In this document: piece by piece, positions 33,066 to 44,864 of the stretch
Position numbering within the stretch: position 1 is the stretch's first letter
Layout of the letters: each line of letters opens with the position of its first letter
Assembly: GCF_002099425.1 (NCBI RefSeq)
Contig: NW_018344226.1
Coordinates: 310,001 to 374,000 of the forward strand
DNA: 64,000 bases
From: Phascolarctos cinereus
Lineage: Eukaryota; Chordata; Mammalia; Diprotodontia; Phascolarctidae
Direction of reading: 5' to 3'
Translations under genes and position numbers: made by a program
Notes under the pieces: generated by a model
Told to the model about the DNA's origin: nothing
Seen by the model: the letters and a program-made list of their open reading frames with translations, nothing else
Database searches by the model: none

Positions 33066-33475
33066 ATCCACCTACAATTTATCAACTTAGAAAGTTGCCT
33101 GAGGGTCAAAGAAGTCAAGTATTTTGCCTGTAGGTTCATAGATAGTATCTGAGAAGGGATTAAAACTAAACTCTGTTGTTGTTGTTCAATCATATCGCAC
33201 AGTTCATGACCCCATGGACCATAACATTCTCAAACTGAGGTTTTCTTGGCAAAGATGCTGGAATGGTTTGCCATTTCCTTCTCCAGTGGATTAAGGCAAA
33301 CAGAGGTTAAATGACTTACCCAGGGTCAGACAGCTAGTAAGTGCCTGAGGCATGATTTGAGCTCAGGTCTTCCCGACTCCAGGCCTGGCACTCTTATCAA
33401 CTGAGCCACTTAGCTGCCTCAGTGACTCCACTCTTCCTACATTCAGTTCCAGTACTCTATCCATTATGACACACA
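33066..33475 (-). mobile_element. MIR SINE, antisense, split by MAR1
   Basis: The left part has 'tttgcctgtaggttcataga'. The right part has 'ccagtactctatccattatg', the MIR head end. Confidence 0.65.
33175..33420 (-). mobile_element. MAR1-type SINE, antisense
   Basis: A GTT-repeat tail at the left is followed by 'gaggttttcttggcaaagat', 'cagggtcagacagctagtaa' and the terminal 'gagccacttagctgcc'. Confidence 0.9.
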
Positions 33476-33479
33476 TCTA

Positions 33480-33829
33480 AGAGGTGTTAAAAGAATCAGA
33501 GAAAATCATGTTTATAAAACACTGTTTAGCTGTGACTTTGATTTTTAAATAAAATATTTGACCCTTTACCTCCCTAAAATGTCATTTGTCAAATGTACAT
33601 ATTTATTATTTACTTTAACTTAATTTGGTTTTGAGAACTTTATGATGCCCTCAAGACAAAGGTGACAGATAAAGATAAAGTTTTGGTGTATACAAAACAA
33701 GAATTGGAATCACTTTCCTCAGTGGCAGGAAAAACTTGGTTGTTGCATTTTGAGAAAATGCTGATGAGAAAGCAATAGAATAAAGTTCTGAGAGATCCAA
33801 GTTTCCAATTGGACCCCAAAGTCTATAAT
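33480..33829. other. Unassigned stretch
   Basis: AT-rich, no recognised element. Confidence 0.4.
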
Positions 33830-33862
33830 TACTACTACTACTACTAGTACTACTACTACTAG

Positions 33863-33916
<54 letters not shown>

Positions 33917-33919
33917 CAC
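33830..33919. repeat. (CTA)n microsatellite with CTAGTA interruptions
   Basis: About 30 triplets of CTA/TAC; two CTAGTA variants lie in the left third. Low-complexity Ser and Val frames through it are artefacts. Confidence 0.97.
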
Positions 33920-34379
33920 TATAGTGGCTGACATTTGTATGTGGCTGCATGCAAGGCACAGTCCATCCTTTCATATTTGGTCTTTTATTTACTGAAGGGA
34001 GCAGAAAAGGAATATATTTGTGTGGGAAATACAAACAAAAGCAGTTTGAGAAGAAACATAGCTCTGAGAAGAATTCCTTGAAAGGAGACCCATCAGAGGC
34101 AAAAATACTGATTGTTGATATATGATTGGTTTGAATTGCTTTCCAGTAGCTACACTACAACTATCTCTTCTATGGCAAATCCTAGAAGAAAGAGTATATC
34201 TAATAGAGAGTGAATATGATAGATCCAAGAAGAAAAACTTGGAAAAAATTAAAGGAAGAATTTTGATGAGTTTTTTCCAAGGATTCTGGAGAAATTTTCT
34301 TGGAAAAAAGTGGTAAAGTCTGTTGTTGTTGTTATTTCTAGATACTAATATTTCTAACAGTAGTGGAGTAGTAGAGACT
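33920..34379. other. Unassigned stretch
   Basis: No recognised element; a short GTT run lies at about 34321-34334. Confidence 0.4.
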
Positions 34380-34555
34380 TCCTAGTTCGGTAGATAAGAG
34401 TGGTGGGGGTTATAGTCCCAGCTAATTAGCCACATGACCCTGAGGAAGTCGAAACCTTACTAAATTCATTCCTTGATTTGTAAAATGAGGGCTTAGGCTA
34501 GGTGATCTCTGAGGTTTCTTCCAGCTCTAATATTTCATTACTCCATGATTCTAGG
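34380..34555 (+). mobile_element. THER1/MIR3 SINE
   Basis: 'ttgatttgtaaaatgagggc', 'ggctaggtgatctctgaggt' and 'ttcttccagctctaatattt' are the diagnostic tail. Confidence 0.75.
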
Positions 34556-34674
34556 AGCTGATTAGCAGGCTACTCACCATTCTCTCTAGGTCCTCTGGTA
34601 GGTTTTAGACTATATACACTTACTGTGCGTTCAGGGGCCTCTAACACAGTTGCATGGAATTAAATAGCAGATAG

Positions 34675-35045
34675 GAAGTACCACATAGCAGAAAGAAGAC
34701 TGAACTGAGTTAGGAGACCTGAATGCCAGTCCACTGTTTCTGATTTATTGATTCATTTGTGCAGAGCCTTAAGGATTGTGAAGCACTTTACATATGTTAT
34801 CTAATTTTTCCTCACAACAACTCTGTGAAGTAGGTGCTACTCCCATTTTTCAGACAAGGAAACTGAGTCTAGGGGAGCCTAATGACTTGCTCATGGTCAC
34901 AAGGTCAGTGTGTGAGGCAGGTTTTGAACTCAGGTCTTCCTCACTCCAAGTCCAGTGCTCTATTCACTAGCCTCCCATCTATATGAGATTAAATTAGATG
35001 ATCTCTAAGGTTTCTTAAAGCTTTCTAATGCTATGAATTTATGAA
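34675..35045 (+). mobile_element. THER1/MIR3 SINE split by an antisense MIR
   Basis: The left part (34675-34744: 'gagttaggagacctgaatgc') and the right part (34980-35045: 'aaattagatgatctctaagg') belong to one sense SINE. Confidence 0.6.
34745..34978 (-). mobile_element. MIR SINE, antisense
   Basis: 'gtgaagcactttacatatgt', 'cagacaaggaaactgagtct' and 'agtccagtgctctattcact'. It interrupts a sense THER1/MIR3. Confidence 0.85.
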
Positions 35046-35112
35046 TTTCACTTCAGATGAGTAATCTCAGATCAATGATAGATAAGATAGATAAGCAGGT
35101 AGGTCATTTGGT

Positions 35113-35345
35113 AAGTAGAGCTTTTATTATACACTTACTGTATGCTAGGCACTGTGCTAAGGGCTGGGGACACAAATACAAGCAGACAAAACAGAACCTG
35201 CCATTACAGAACTTACATTTTATTGGGAGAAGACAACGCAGAAAGGAGAACTAGAGAGGGGATAGTTGGATTCTTACATGCTATAGAGCCAAGCTAGAAG
35301 TGACCTGGAGGCCAGGCCCTCTGCAAGATAAGGCAAAATCTTTAT
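35113..35345 (-). mobile_element. L2 3' end, antisense, possibly with extra body
   Basis: 'tatgctaggcactgtgctaa' and 'acagaacttacattttattg' are L2-like. The part right of about 35265 ('catgctatagagccaagct') weakly resembles the extra body seen at 9315-9595. Confidence 0.65.
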
Positions 35346-35734
35346 CAAAGCTCAGGTTAAAGGGTATGTTTGTTTGTTTGTCATTCAAAGGACCAAGAGC
35401 ACCATTTTACTATGGATCCTTTTTCATATAAACAGGGAAGGAAGAAAGCAGATACAATAGGGGCCCAACCCTGTTAGCAATGTAACCTGACTGCCATTGC
35501 TTTTAGAATTCAGAGACGATGGAGACAGTGTGAAGGAGGAAGGGAATGTATGTGCTATCTGGAGTTGGGAGTAGGAGAGACAGGGTAGATAGTGTGTACA
35601 AAAAAAAAAGAGTAATCTACACCTGAGTAAACAAATTCCTCCTTCCATAATCTCTGAATTCTGATAATTTGGCTAGGAAATAGCTAGCCTTGGTCTTTTT
35701 TTTTTTTTTGGAGGGAGGGAGGAATGGAAGTGGG
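35346..35734. other. Unassigned stretch
   Basis: A short (GTTT)n run at about 35367-35382 and a T-run at 35698-35710; otherwise nothing recognised. Confidence 0.4.
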
Positions 35735-35967
35735 AGTCACTACTGCATACCAGGAGCCGTGCTAAGCTCTTTACAAATATTTTTTAATTTGATCCTCACA
35801 ACAACCCTGTTTGGTAGTTGCTATTACCATCCCTATTTTACATTTGAAGAAACTGAAGCAAATGGGTTAACTGACTAGCCCAGGATAGTGTCTGAGGCCA
35901 GAAGTGAACTCGGTCTTCCTGACTTCAGGTCCATTGCTCTATCCTCTGTACTGCTGAGCTGCCCCTA
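35735..35967 (-). mobile_element. MIR SINE, antisense
   Basis: 'gtgctaagctctttacaaat', 'tgatcctcacaacaaccctg' and 'actgctgagctgcccc'. Confidence 0.85.
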
Positions 35968-37232
35968 ACATGGGGTGTGGAAGATGGCATAGCTGAATAA
36001 GGAAAAAGGGATAAGGAATATGGAATAAGGAAAGTTCAGTTGCTGACCAGGAATTGAAAAGGTAGAGAAGTGGTGAGAAATGGGAGGAAAATCTAATCTC
36101 TCAGTTAAAACTAGACCGTTTTTCATGGTCTGCACAGCCTGTACCTCAGCCTGGAAAAGCATTTCCCTGGAGGACTCAAAATCTCTGATAGCAAAGATTC
36201 TCTAGAGGAAGAAAGATGATTTACAAGAAGTCCCCCAGAGAGGCTATCAGAAATAAAATCCCCACCAGAAAGAGAAGGGGGGGGGAATTCATCAGGTTTT
36301 CTTTACCATTGATTATAATTCACTTGATGGGTTTTATTAAGCCACCTGTAGTCCCAGAAAAGGTGAAAACATGTGCAGAGGGCCCTCAGTTTCCTCATCT
36401 GTAAAATGGGAGTTTAGATATGTTTTCTAAAGCCCCATCTAACTAACAAGCATCCTAGCATTTTCTAAAGCTAGGGTTTGATAAATTCATTGCCAGGAGG
36501 GAGCATATACAAGGACAGAGTCCTCTGAGGATGGGGATCATCTATAAGGCCCTGCTGTTGGCAAAAAATATTTTAGCATGTCTCTTGAGGCTTCTGGGTG
36601 GTTTCTTTTTGAAGTATGCATTGGGCTTTAAGTGCATCACAAATGGTTGAAATAAAACATCAGATTTTTGGTGGGAGGAGAGGAGAAGCGCCTAAGAGAA
36701 GAGGTAATGGAATTATAAATTTTATGTATTTATTTCTAAAACTAAAGGACTATTGTGAAAGTTAAGGGGAATGGATTTAGGGCGATAGAGATGGTTGCCA
36801 GCCAGGCAATGAATTGATTTAATTAAATATTAAGAGCATTTTAATGAGTGAGTTGGAGGCTGGCTTCAGAAGAGGATGTGTCAGAAAATATTTACAGCCT
36901 TTTCATACACAAACCTGTAAGGACCTCTGCAAGTGTTTCAAATTTAAAGCAGAACCATTTCCTCCCCCCCCCCACAAATGTTTCAAATTCTTCCTTTCCT
37001 GCTTATTGTAACAGAGTTGAAAGTATATGACCACTGTTAAAATCCTGATTTCTGATTTGCACACAAATCTCTCACCACTACACAGGAGACTAGAAGACAT
37101 GTGGAGGATATTTAATCATCTTAGGTCAGAGCAACTTCCCACCTGTGCTCCTTCCTCTCTTTGAAAGAAAGCTTTCCCTCATCACTTCGGAGTTCTCTGA
37201 ATTGGTCATTCTCTCACTTTGACTTTTGGAAA
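35968..37232. other. Mostly unassigned; THER1/MIR3 tail at 36384-36450
   Basis: Only 'ctcagtttcctcatctgtaa' near 36387 is recognised. The remainder has no exon or element that I can support. Confidence 0.4.
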
Positions 37233-37970
37233 TTAATCAATTAACAAACATTAATTAAGCCCTTGCTATGTACAACACTGTGCTAAGAACTGGGGATACA
37301 AAGGAAGCCAAAAATAATCTCTGCCCTCAAGGAGCTTATATTTTAATGGGGGAGGGAAAAGGGGAGAGACAACATGTATAACAAAAGATACAAAATAAAT
37401 ATTGAGAACTGGGAAGAGTAACCTTGGTCATTAGCAGCAGGGGAGACCTGGAAAGTCCTCCTGGAGGAGGTGGACTTTGAGCCATCTTAAATTTTTTTTA
37501 ACTGCTTTTTTCTCTCTCTCCCATCTTCACACTACCCTGATTGGAAAAAAGAAAAATATAATTAAGCAAAAAAAAAAAATGCCCACCTTGGCCATGTCCA
37601 AAATGCATGTCTCACTTAGCTTATTAAGTCCATGACGTTTCTTTCAGGAGGTAGATAGAATAGTTCATCATTGATCAAAGAAACTGGAGATTCTAAGAGT
37701 CTGAGGTTAGGAAAGAAAACCTTCCAGGCATGGAGAAAATCAGTACAAAGTGAGGTGATGGAGTGTCCTGTTCAAGGAACTGCCAAATAAGCCAGTGTGG
37801 CTAGAATGTAGAAGTGTGTGGAAGGAAGTAGAATACAAGATTGCAAAGAAAGGAAGGGGTCAGCTTGTGAAAAGCTTTAAATGCTGAACAAAGGAATTTA
37901 TGTCTGATCAGAGTGACTCCCTGGACATGGGTAGGGATGAGGGATGACAGGATTGTTTGCACTCATGATA
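37233..37970 (-). mobile_element. L2 LINE, antisense, split by an L1 fragment
   Basis: The left block (37233-37490: 'acaacactgtgctaagaact', 'ctgccctcaaggagcttata') and the right block (37681-37970: 'gatggagtgtcctgttcaag', 'gccagtgtggctagaatgta', 'gtgaaaagctttaaatgctg') follow L2 order on either side of an L1 piece. Confidence 0.8.
37492..37680 (-). mobile_element. L1 3' UTR fragment, antisense
   Basis: It resembles the start of the L1 piece at 40265-40715: a T-rich start, 'gattggaaaaaagaaaaata', 'ccttggccatgtccaaaatg' and 'aggaggtagatagaatagtt'. Confidence 0.6.
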
Positions 37971-39369
37971 GTATTGTATAATTAAGCAAAAGATCCCAGA
38001 TGAAATCTGACTTCTGAAACAAAAACTACATCCTTGGGAAAGAAAATGATGTGAGGTTTGGCTTCTTGGAATTTAGGCAAAGGAGATTAAGGATACTGCC
38101 CTGGGCCTTTCCTGGAGGAGGAATGAACAAAACTTCTGGAAATTAGACTTTCAAGTAATTCTCAACATTTTCTGTGCCATTATTTGGGTGAAAGATCAAG
38201 GACAAAACGGAAGCCAATATCTGTTCAGCATCCAGCTGTGGCTATTGCCTCCTCACTCTCTGCAAGCTGCAAGTTATATGCCTTAATGTCTATGGGCTGG
38301 CTCAGACCAGGGCTGATGACCAAGAGCCTAATAGGATGGAATTCTCCAGGGAACTCCATGTTCTTAAAGGTTTTGTCCTAATTAATCCTCTTGTAATAGT
38401 GCTGGGAAGTAGGGGGAAAGCAGAAAAGATCAGCTGTCTGACACCAAGGTTAATGCCTACCTGGCCTTTCTGAAAACTGCAAATCACCTGGAGACCATGA
38501 GAATACAATACTGTTATCATTATTTAATCAGTATTCAGGGGCAATGTGACAGGAGAGACTGCACAGAATACAGAGTAGAATATATCCTCTACTAAGTGGA
38601 CTTTGATTTATTGGAAAAATCTTGACTTAGTTCAAGGGATATGAAGCAAAAGGGTATATGGTCTTTGTTTTGGGGAGGAATATTAGATTTTATTTTGGAG
38701 TTGATGGGATAAATCTTTATTGTATGTGATAGTTTTTTTCTCTCCATCCCCTTACTTTAGGCAGAAGGAAGAGGATATCTAGTGAGCTGATTGATTTCAT
38801 CATGATGTAGGTAGGTGGAGCACCAAAGTCCCACCCTATAATTAGAAAGTGTTCTGATTGACTGTATGAACCTGGAAGAGTAGAATGGACCAATAAATCC
38901 CCACAGAGGGCCTTGATGGGCCAATCCCAAGAGAGCAGGACATGTACTGGGGCTGAAGATCTCACTGACTGAGCATCATGCCTGAAATTGGGGCCAGAGA
39001 ACTATAACCAGATTGATTAGTTTAAAAGCTAAGTACAGACCAGAATTGGGAGGTTTTCTTTTATTTGCTTTTCTAATTACTTTCACAGAACTTTTAAGTT
39101 TGGACTTCAGTTGGCATAACCATCAGGAATATCTACTACACCATATCCAATAAGTTGGCACCCAACATCTGCTGGAAGACCTGAAATAAAGACCACAATA
39201 ACCATACCCTATTTCCCAATATGTATGTTCTTTTGCCTTTTTACATAAACACACACACACACACATATACCACACCAACTTGTTTTCTGGAACATGTAAT
39301 ACTAAGTATTCTTAATATTAAGAAGCAAAATCAGGAAGTAGCTGCTATAATTGGGTTACATATAAATAA
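37971..39369. other. Mostly unassigned
   Basis: Contains a weak LTR-like patch (38800-39230, separate entry) and a short (CA)n run at 39248-39264. No coding region is supported. Confidence 0.4.
38800..39230 (+). mobile_element. Possible LTR fossil with PBS-like motif
   Basis: Two CCAAT boxes (about 38889 and 38921) lie upstream of a stretch ending near 39150. 'TTGGCACCCAACATCTG' at about 39153 then resembles a CpG-decayed class II retroviral primer-binding region (TGGCGCCCAACGTGGGG). No second LTR or gene remnant is seen, so it may be chance. Confidence 0.18.
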
Positions 39370-39690
39370 TAATTGCAATGATAACTAGCCTGTATATTGA
39401 ACTTTAAGGTTTGATAAGGAATTTATGATTGTTATCTTATTTGATCCCGTTGGTGGTGTTATTAAATTATGGAAGCATCAACAGGGAAATAATATTAGCT
39501 GACATTTATATAGCACCTTAAGGTTTACTAAGCTGTTCATATACATTATCTCATTTGAGCTTCTAGCTCCCTCGGAGATTGATCAAATTTACGTATGGAG
39601 AAACTTCAGTACTAGGCTATGGTGATTTTCCGATGTTCATATAGTCAATAAACTTGTCCTAAGTCCAAATCGAGCACCCTTTGTACAACA
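39370..39690 (-). mobile_element. MIR SINE pieces, antisense
   Basis: The better part is 39488-39690: 'ctgacatttatatagcacct' and 'cattatctcatttgagcttc'. A more degraded terminus precedes it. Confidence 0.65.
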
Positions 39691-40264
39691 GATTGGATTG
39701 TCCCTAGAAGGGGGACAGATTAATAAATCTGTTTTACAATCAGTCAGTAAGAAGGTTTGGATATAGCAGATTTCTGAAAGTAAAGAGCCAACCTGGCTTA
39801 GGGGGCCAAGGAAGGCCCAGAGATTCCAGGTCCTCAGGCTGCAATTCAGTGATCAGATAAGGTTTAGAATATAGTGAAAGGTAAAAGCCAAAGGCAAATT
39901 TGTTCACTGTGTGAAGGAGATGGGAATATGACCAAGATTCAACGAAGTCTAAGGCTATAGGACCGATCCATCACAGAATGTTTGAGAATTTAGATACCAA
40001 TATTACTTAAAAGGTTTACAAGGTACAAGCTGACAAATTTTCAGAATTATGTAAATTCTTCATTTGTTCAATTCTTCTTGGGAGGGCAGGAATACTAGGA
40101 AGATCATCCCTATTTCAACAGAAGTACATGAGATACGACTAGCTAAGCCTTTATGACCAGCAGACTGGAAATGGTGATTGGGAAGGGGGGCATGGTAGTA
40201 GAGGAATGCTTATCCCTTGACATCCCTATCCTCCTGCCTTGACTTCAGAAAGCGCCTTTCTTCC
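39691..40264. other. Unassigned stretch
   Basis: No recognised element or exon. Confidence 0.4.
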
Positions 40265-40715
40265 TTTTTTTTTTGAAGTTTTTTTTCAAATTAAATTTTA
40301 TTTTAAAAAATTATTTATTTTGTCTTTCTTTCATCTTCCTCTTCCCCCCATTGGAAAAAAAAGAAAGAAAATAAAACAAAATTTTGTAACAAAAATGCAG
40401 TGAAGCAAAACAAATTTCTACATTGTCCTTGTCTAAAAATAATGTCTCTCTATATTTAGTCCATCACTTCTCTATCAGATGGGTAATGTTTTTCATCCTT
40501 GGTCTTCTTGATTCATAATTGGTTATTGCACTGATCAGAGTTCTTAAGTCTTTCAAAGTTGTTCATCATTACAATATTGTTGTTGGTGTCTGAGTTGTTC
40601 TCTTGAGTCTGCTCATCTTAATCTGCATCAGTTCATACAAGTGAGTCTTCCCAGTTTTCTCTGAAACCATCCCTTTCGTTATTTTTAATGGCACAATAGT
40701 AATTTCATTGTATTT
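40265..40715 (-). mobile_element. Older L1 3' end, antisense
   Basis: 'ttgcactgatcagagttctt', 'aagtctttcaaagttgttca', 'tctgcatcagttcatacaag' and 'ggcacaatagtaatttcatt' match the antisense marsupial L1 3' region (compare 47725-47855 and 50815-50925). Confidence 0.85.
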
Positions 40716-40998
40716 CTCTCTTTAAGATGGAGCTCAAATACTACCTTCTGCACAAAGCTTTCCTGATTCCTCCAGACATCTAGTGCCCTTCCTCCCCCAT
40801 ACCTTGTATTTAACTACTTTGTATTTATTTGTATTTATTTACTTTATATTTTGCTGCATATATTTTTTATATATACTTGTCTCCTATTAGGACTTGTAAG
40901 CTCCTTGCAAGTAGGGATTATTTAATTTTTTCTCATTCATATCTCTACTTCAAGGCCTACCACATAGTAGGCATTTAAAAAGTACTTGATTGATTGCT
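40716..40998 (+). mobile_element. L2 3' end, sense
   Basis: 'atggagctcaaatactacct', 'cttgtaagctccttgcaagt' and 'ccacatagtaggcatttaaa'. Confidence 0.88.
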
Positions 40999-41035
40999 TA
41001 AAATGAAAACGCCATAAGGGAGTGTCAAACTGACA

Positions 41036-41100
41036 AATGGTCATTGAGTATATACTTTGTGTAGGTCTTGGTGGGAAATACAAAATCAATGAACACCTTA
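41036..41100 (-). mobile_element. L2 terminus, antisense
   Basis: 'cattgagtatatactttgtg' followed by 'gggaaatacaaaatcaatga' is a short decayed L2 end. Confidence 0.45.
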
Positions 41101-41674
41101 ATTACCAGTTAGTGCCTTAGCAGAGTTTACTGGATTTTTAGCTGGGAAGATAAATGAGACACAAGGAAGTGTTGTACAAGGATTAAAAGAGGGGCCAAGG
41201 AGATAAGAGAGAGGAAGTAATATGGGAAGTGAGAGACCACCAAGGACAAATGTTATGTACTTCACACTTTTCTCCAAGGCTAACACCAACAATAAATCAT
41301 GAGTATCACCTCAAAATTATCATGCGTGTTCCCGCTGGTATAATTACTTTTAACCCATACCATGGAATTTAGACCAGGAAGAAAAATTGGACGGTATGTA
41401 TATATACATATATATTCACACATATATGTGTGTGTGCGTGTGTGTGTATTCCTCGAAGCTCAGAGTTGGAATTATCATCCATCTGATCAATTGTCCTATC
41501 CAATGAAGAAGTCTAGTCTACAAAATCCCATGGAGGGTCTGATCTCGACTACCACACTTCTACTGGGGTGGGTAGATCACTACTAGAGAAGACAAACCAT
41601 TATACTTTTATATAGTTCTACTTCTTAGAAAGTCTTTCTTTATATAAATTAAAATCTGCCTACATATATCTTAT
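41101..41674. other. Unassigned, with a TA/TG repeat
   Basis: A mixed (TA)n/(TG)n microsatellite lies at 41397-41449; nothing else is recognised. Confidence 0.45.
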
Positions 41675-41740
41675 GGAGTCATAAAATATTAGAGTTAGAA
41701 GAAACCTAGTCCCACACCGGCAATTTACATCCATTGTTAT
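41675..41740 (-). mobile_element. THER1/MIR3 tail, antisense
   Basis: 'agtcataaaatattagagtt' followed by 'agaagaaacctagtcccaca' is the antisense 'gagctggaagggacct' tail. Confidence 0.5.
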
Positions 41741-41827
41741 GAGTTCTGTCCCTGGGACTTCACAGAATAAGTTAAATTCTTCCTTGTCCTACATTTTATA
41801 TCCATCTCCCATTTCTAATGCTTACAA

Positions 41828-42015
41828 TTTACATGACCTTGGGAAAATCACTTTGCCCCCTTGGGCCTCAGTTTCCTCATCTGTAAAATGAAGGTGTTGG
41901 ATTATATGGTCTTTAAGTTCCCTTCTCATTCTAGATCTATGATCCTGTTCTATATTTGTCTCCCTCACTGCATCACACATAATAGGCACTGAATATATGT
42001 TTCATTATACTCAAC
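41828..42015 (+). mobile_element. THER1/MIR3 SINE followed by L2 terminus
   Basis: The SINE has 'gggcctcagtttcctcatct' and 'gattatatggtctttaagtt'. The L2 end begins near 41950 ('cacacataataggcactgaa'). Confidence 0.75.
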
Positions 42016-42179
42016 TAAATTGTGCACAGAAGCCTCTCAAATGTTTGTGATTGGGAAGAGGGGGATGGTGTCTGATATGTTTTCTCTTGTCCAAGCTTAA
42101 TACCTCAGGTCCTTTAATGGTTCCTTATATGACAAAATATATCCAACGTCCTTGATACCTAAAGTATCTGGATCAATGC

Positions 42180-42325
42180 TGAACTCACAACAGCCCTAAA
42201 CTACACATGAAAAGACTAAGGTTCAATGAGGTTAAGTGGTTTGCCTGTGGTTGTACATCTAATAAGTGGAATTTAGATCCATCCTTCTGATTTCCAAGCC
42301 CAGTCCTTGATGTTCTCTGCATACT
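42180..42325 (-). mobile_element. MIR fragment, antisense
   Basis: 'aaaagactaaggttcaatga' followed by 'ttgcctgtggttgtacatct' is MIR-like. Confidence 0.6.
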
Positions 42326-42517
42326 ACCCTTCAGGTGTGTATAAAACCTAAGGGAAGAGCTCCCAATATGGCACTAGAATTCATTCCAATGTTTAACAAA
42401 CAAGTTACTGCTTCCAGGATACTTTTCCTTTCTATTTCACCTAAAAAAGCCTCTATAGTTCTACTTCAATCTCATTTCCTCATGATCTTTCCTCAAGGAT
42501 AGAAAAGTGATAGGTTA

Positions 42518-42900
42518 CGTTACTTATTCTATCTATCTGTCTATCTTCTATATCTATCATTTGTTGCTGTTTAGTTGTCTCAGTCATGTCCAATTCTTTG
42601 TGACCCCTTTCTGGGGTTTTCTTGGCAAAGATCCTAGAATAGTTTGCCATTTCCTTCTCCAGTTTGATGAGGAAACTGAGGCAAATGGGATTAAGTGACT
42701 TGCCCAGGGTCACACATTTCTGAGGCCAGATTTGAACTTAGGAAGAGGAGTTCTTCCTGACTCAAGACCTGGCACTCTAATCACTGCACCACCTACCTGC
42801 CATTCTGTCATCTATCATCTTTCTATCTATTATTTATCTCACATCTTTCTTTCTATCCACTTATAACCTTTCTATCTATCTATATCGGTCATCTTTCTTA
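42518..42900. repeat. (TATC)n microsatellite split by MAR1
   Basis: TATC-rich sequence at 42518-42556 resumes at about 42805-42900 after the MAR1. Either the SINE landed in an existing repeat or the repeat grew around it. Confidence 0.75.
42562..42802 (-). mobile_element. MAR1-type SINE, antisense
   Basis: 'tctggggttttcttggcaaa', 'gaggaaactgaggcaaatgg' and terminal 'caccacctacctgcc'. Confidence 0.9.
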
Positions 42901-42944
42901 CAATTTTATCCATCAACTCATCCATTCTAGCTAGCTATCTTATG

Positions 42945-43085
42945 GTTCAATGGAAACAGCACTGACTCTGGGCTCAGAGGTCCTGGGTTCATATCCCACC
43001 CTGACACTATCTCTGTGACCTTGAGCAAACCACTTAATCTACTTATAACTCAATTTCCTCATCTATAAAACAAGGAGAACAAAAT
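42945..43085 (+). mobile_element. MIR SINE fragment
   Basis: 'gggctcagaggtcctgggtt', 'ctctgtgaccttgagcaaac' and 'ctcaatttcctcatctataa'. Confidence 0.8.
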
Positions 43086-43089
43086 AAAT

Positions 43090-44145
43090 AGCCTTTGATC
43101 TGTGATCTGCTTGTATATCTCTCTTTACCTCTTACTATATCTATCTTTGCAATTGAAAATGCTGCTGCTGTCATCATTGGCGCCCATATGTGTGTAAGAT
43201 GGTGTAGCCAGGCCAACTGACTCATAGCCAGCAGTCATTCTGTGTACGTGGGAAGGATGTGCTTGGTCTTTGGGTGACTACCACTATGTACAGAACCTGT
43301 CACCCTGCCACAGAAGCTGCTCCCTACTTTCATTCAAAGTAAACCACTCTATCTCTGGCAGCCCCTTACCAAGTTGAGCCTGTTTGCCTCTGATGTTTTC
43401 CAGCATCCCACAGCTGTTCCATGTTCTTTGAAGTTGGGCTTCGACATGTCATTACAGTACTTCCTCCACCCCACCCTGCTTATGATCTCCATGCTTCAGG
43501 TCCCCATGCAGTGGGCGTGTGGGCATCCTGTTGTCATCTGAGGTATTTCTAACCCTTTATGTGTGTAAGGACCATAATGAAACTTTGCTAAATCTCCATC
43601 CTGAAATAATTATGGGAATGGACCGCGTAAGAAAAAAAAAATCAAACCATGAACGTTGTCAATGTGTATTCACATGAGAATCAGGTCAGTCTGACAGGGG
43701 GACTTCCCTATTCTATTCCAGTTGAACTATTCGTATCAGCAAGATCCATGAAGTGTGAAGAACCTTTTGTCTTTGCAGCTAGAAGGTTCAGTAATAAGCC
43801 TTGTGGGAGATGGTTAGGAGATTCCTAACCTCATCAGCAGAATTCCTGCTGGCAATCTATTCTATAAGAAAGATTGGGACACTGCTGACTGTTTCAACAA
43901 GACCTATATCCTGGGCTTCATCAGGGAAAAAAAGTAATTGAAACTATTCCTGATTTGTAGCCTGAAGGAGTTCACAGTTGGCACCTTCCATCTCGCTCAG
44001 AAGGGGTCCTAAGCCCGGGAAATAAATAAAGGAAATGGATTTCATGAAAGAAACACTTAGAAGACTTTGTGATGCTCAGGAGAATTCAAGACAGAAAAAG
44101 AAAATGATGCTCCCTTTGCTGGCTTGGGGTATGTGAATGGACAAA
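43090..44145. other. Unassigned 1 kb stretch
   Basis: The segment 43230-43545 is relatively GC-rich for this window and might be an unrecognised repeat, but I cannot name it. No exon supported. Confidence 0.35.
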
Positions 44146-44147
44146 TC

Positions 44148-44440
44148 CAATCATATCAATGAGATATTTATCTAGCACCTCTGATGTACAAGGCACTGGA
44201 AAGTTTTTAAAAAGAAAAGAAAAATATTTTCTTTGCTTGAGTTTCATTCTATCGAGGCCAATACAACTCATAAATGGATGAGTTTAATTTGAGGAACGAG
44301 AGAATACTAATGACTAGGGAGATTAGGAGAGATTTCCCACAAAAGCTTACACATAAGCTCAGACTTGAAGGAAACCAGAAATTCTAAGAGACATAACTGC
44401 CTCTGAGTGTGGGAGACAGCCAATATTGGAATCAAATAGA
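44148..44440 (-). mobile_element. L2 3' fragment, antisense
   Basis: 'gatatttatctagcacctct' with 'tacaaggcactgg', then 'ctcagacttgaaggaaacca' (L2 'gggacttgaaggaagcca'). Confidence 0.65.
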
Positions 44441-44587
44441 GCAAAGTGACTTCTCCTCCACTTTCATCCTGACCCACATTTCATCTCACATATTCTGTCA
44501 GTCCAAATTCACATCAGGGCTGGGGGTCAGGGCTTGGCAAATGATATATAGACATAGACAGATCAATAGATAGATACATACATGGAA

Positions 44588-44862
44588 AAACCAATAGATA
44601 TTTATTAAGTACCTACTATGTTCCAGGTCCTGTGATAAGCCTAATTTCTTTTTTTTAGATAAACAGAAAGGCAAAAGGGTCTCCTCTCAAGGAGCTCAGT
44701 CTAATGAAATAGACAAAATGCAAACAGCAATGTACAAACATGATAAATTGGAGATAATCAAGAAGGAAGACGTGAGAATTGGCATCAAGATAAACAGACA
44801 GACAGATAGACAGATAAAGCATTTATTAAGCATTTGCAATGTGCCAGACATCATGGTACATA
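44588..44862 (-). mobile_element. Two L2 termini, antisense
   Basis: The first begins 'atatttattaagtacctact' with 'ctctcaaggagctcagtcta'. The second, from about 44814, reads 'aaagcatttattaagcattt'. Short AGAC/GATA runs separate them. Confidence 0.75.
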
Positions 44863-44864
44863 AA

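Noticed and set aside
33651-34034. 127-residue Ser-rich frame and its Val-rich neighbour
   Set aside because: The rich part is the (CTA)n microsatellite; nothing else looks coding.
43230-43560. Possible processed pseudogene in a GC-richer patch
   Set aside because: No frame of useful length and no A-tail or TSD; I cannot name a source gene.
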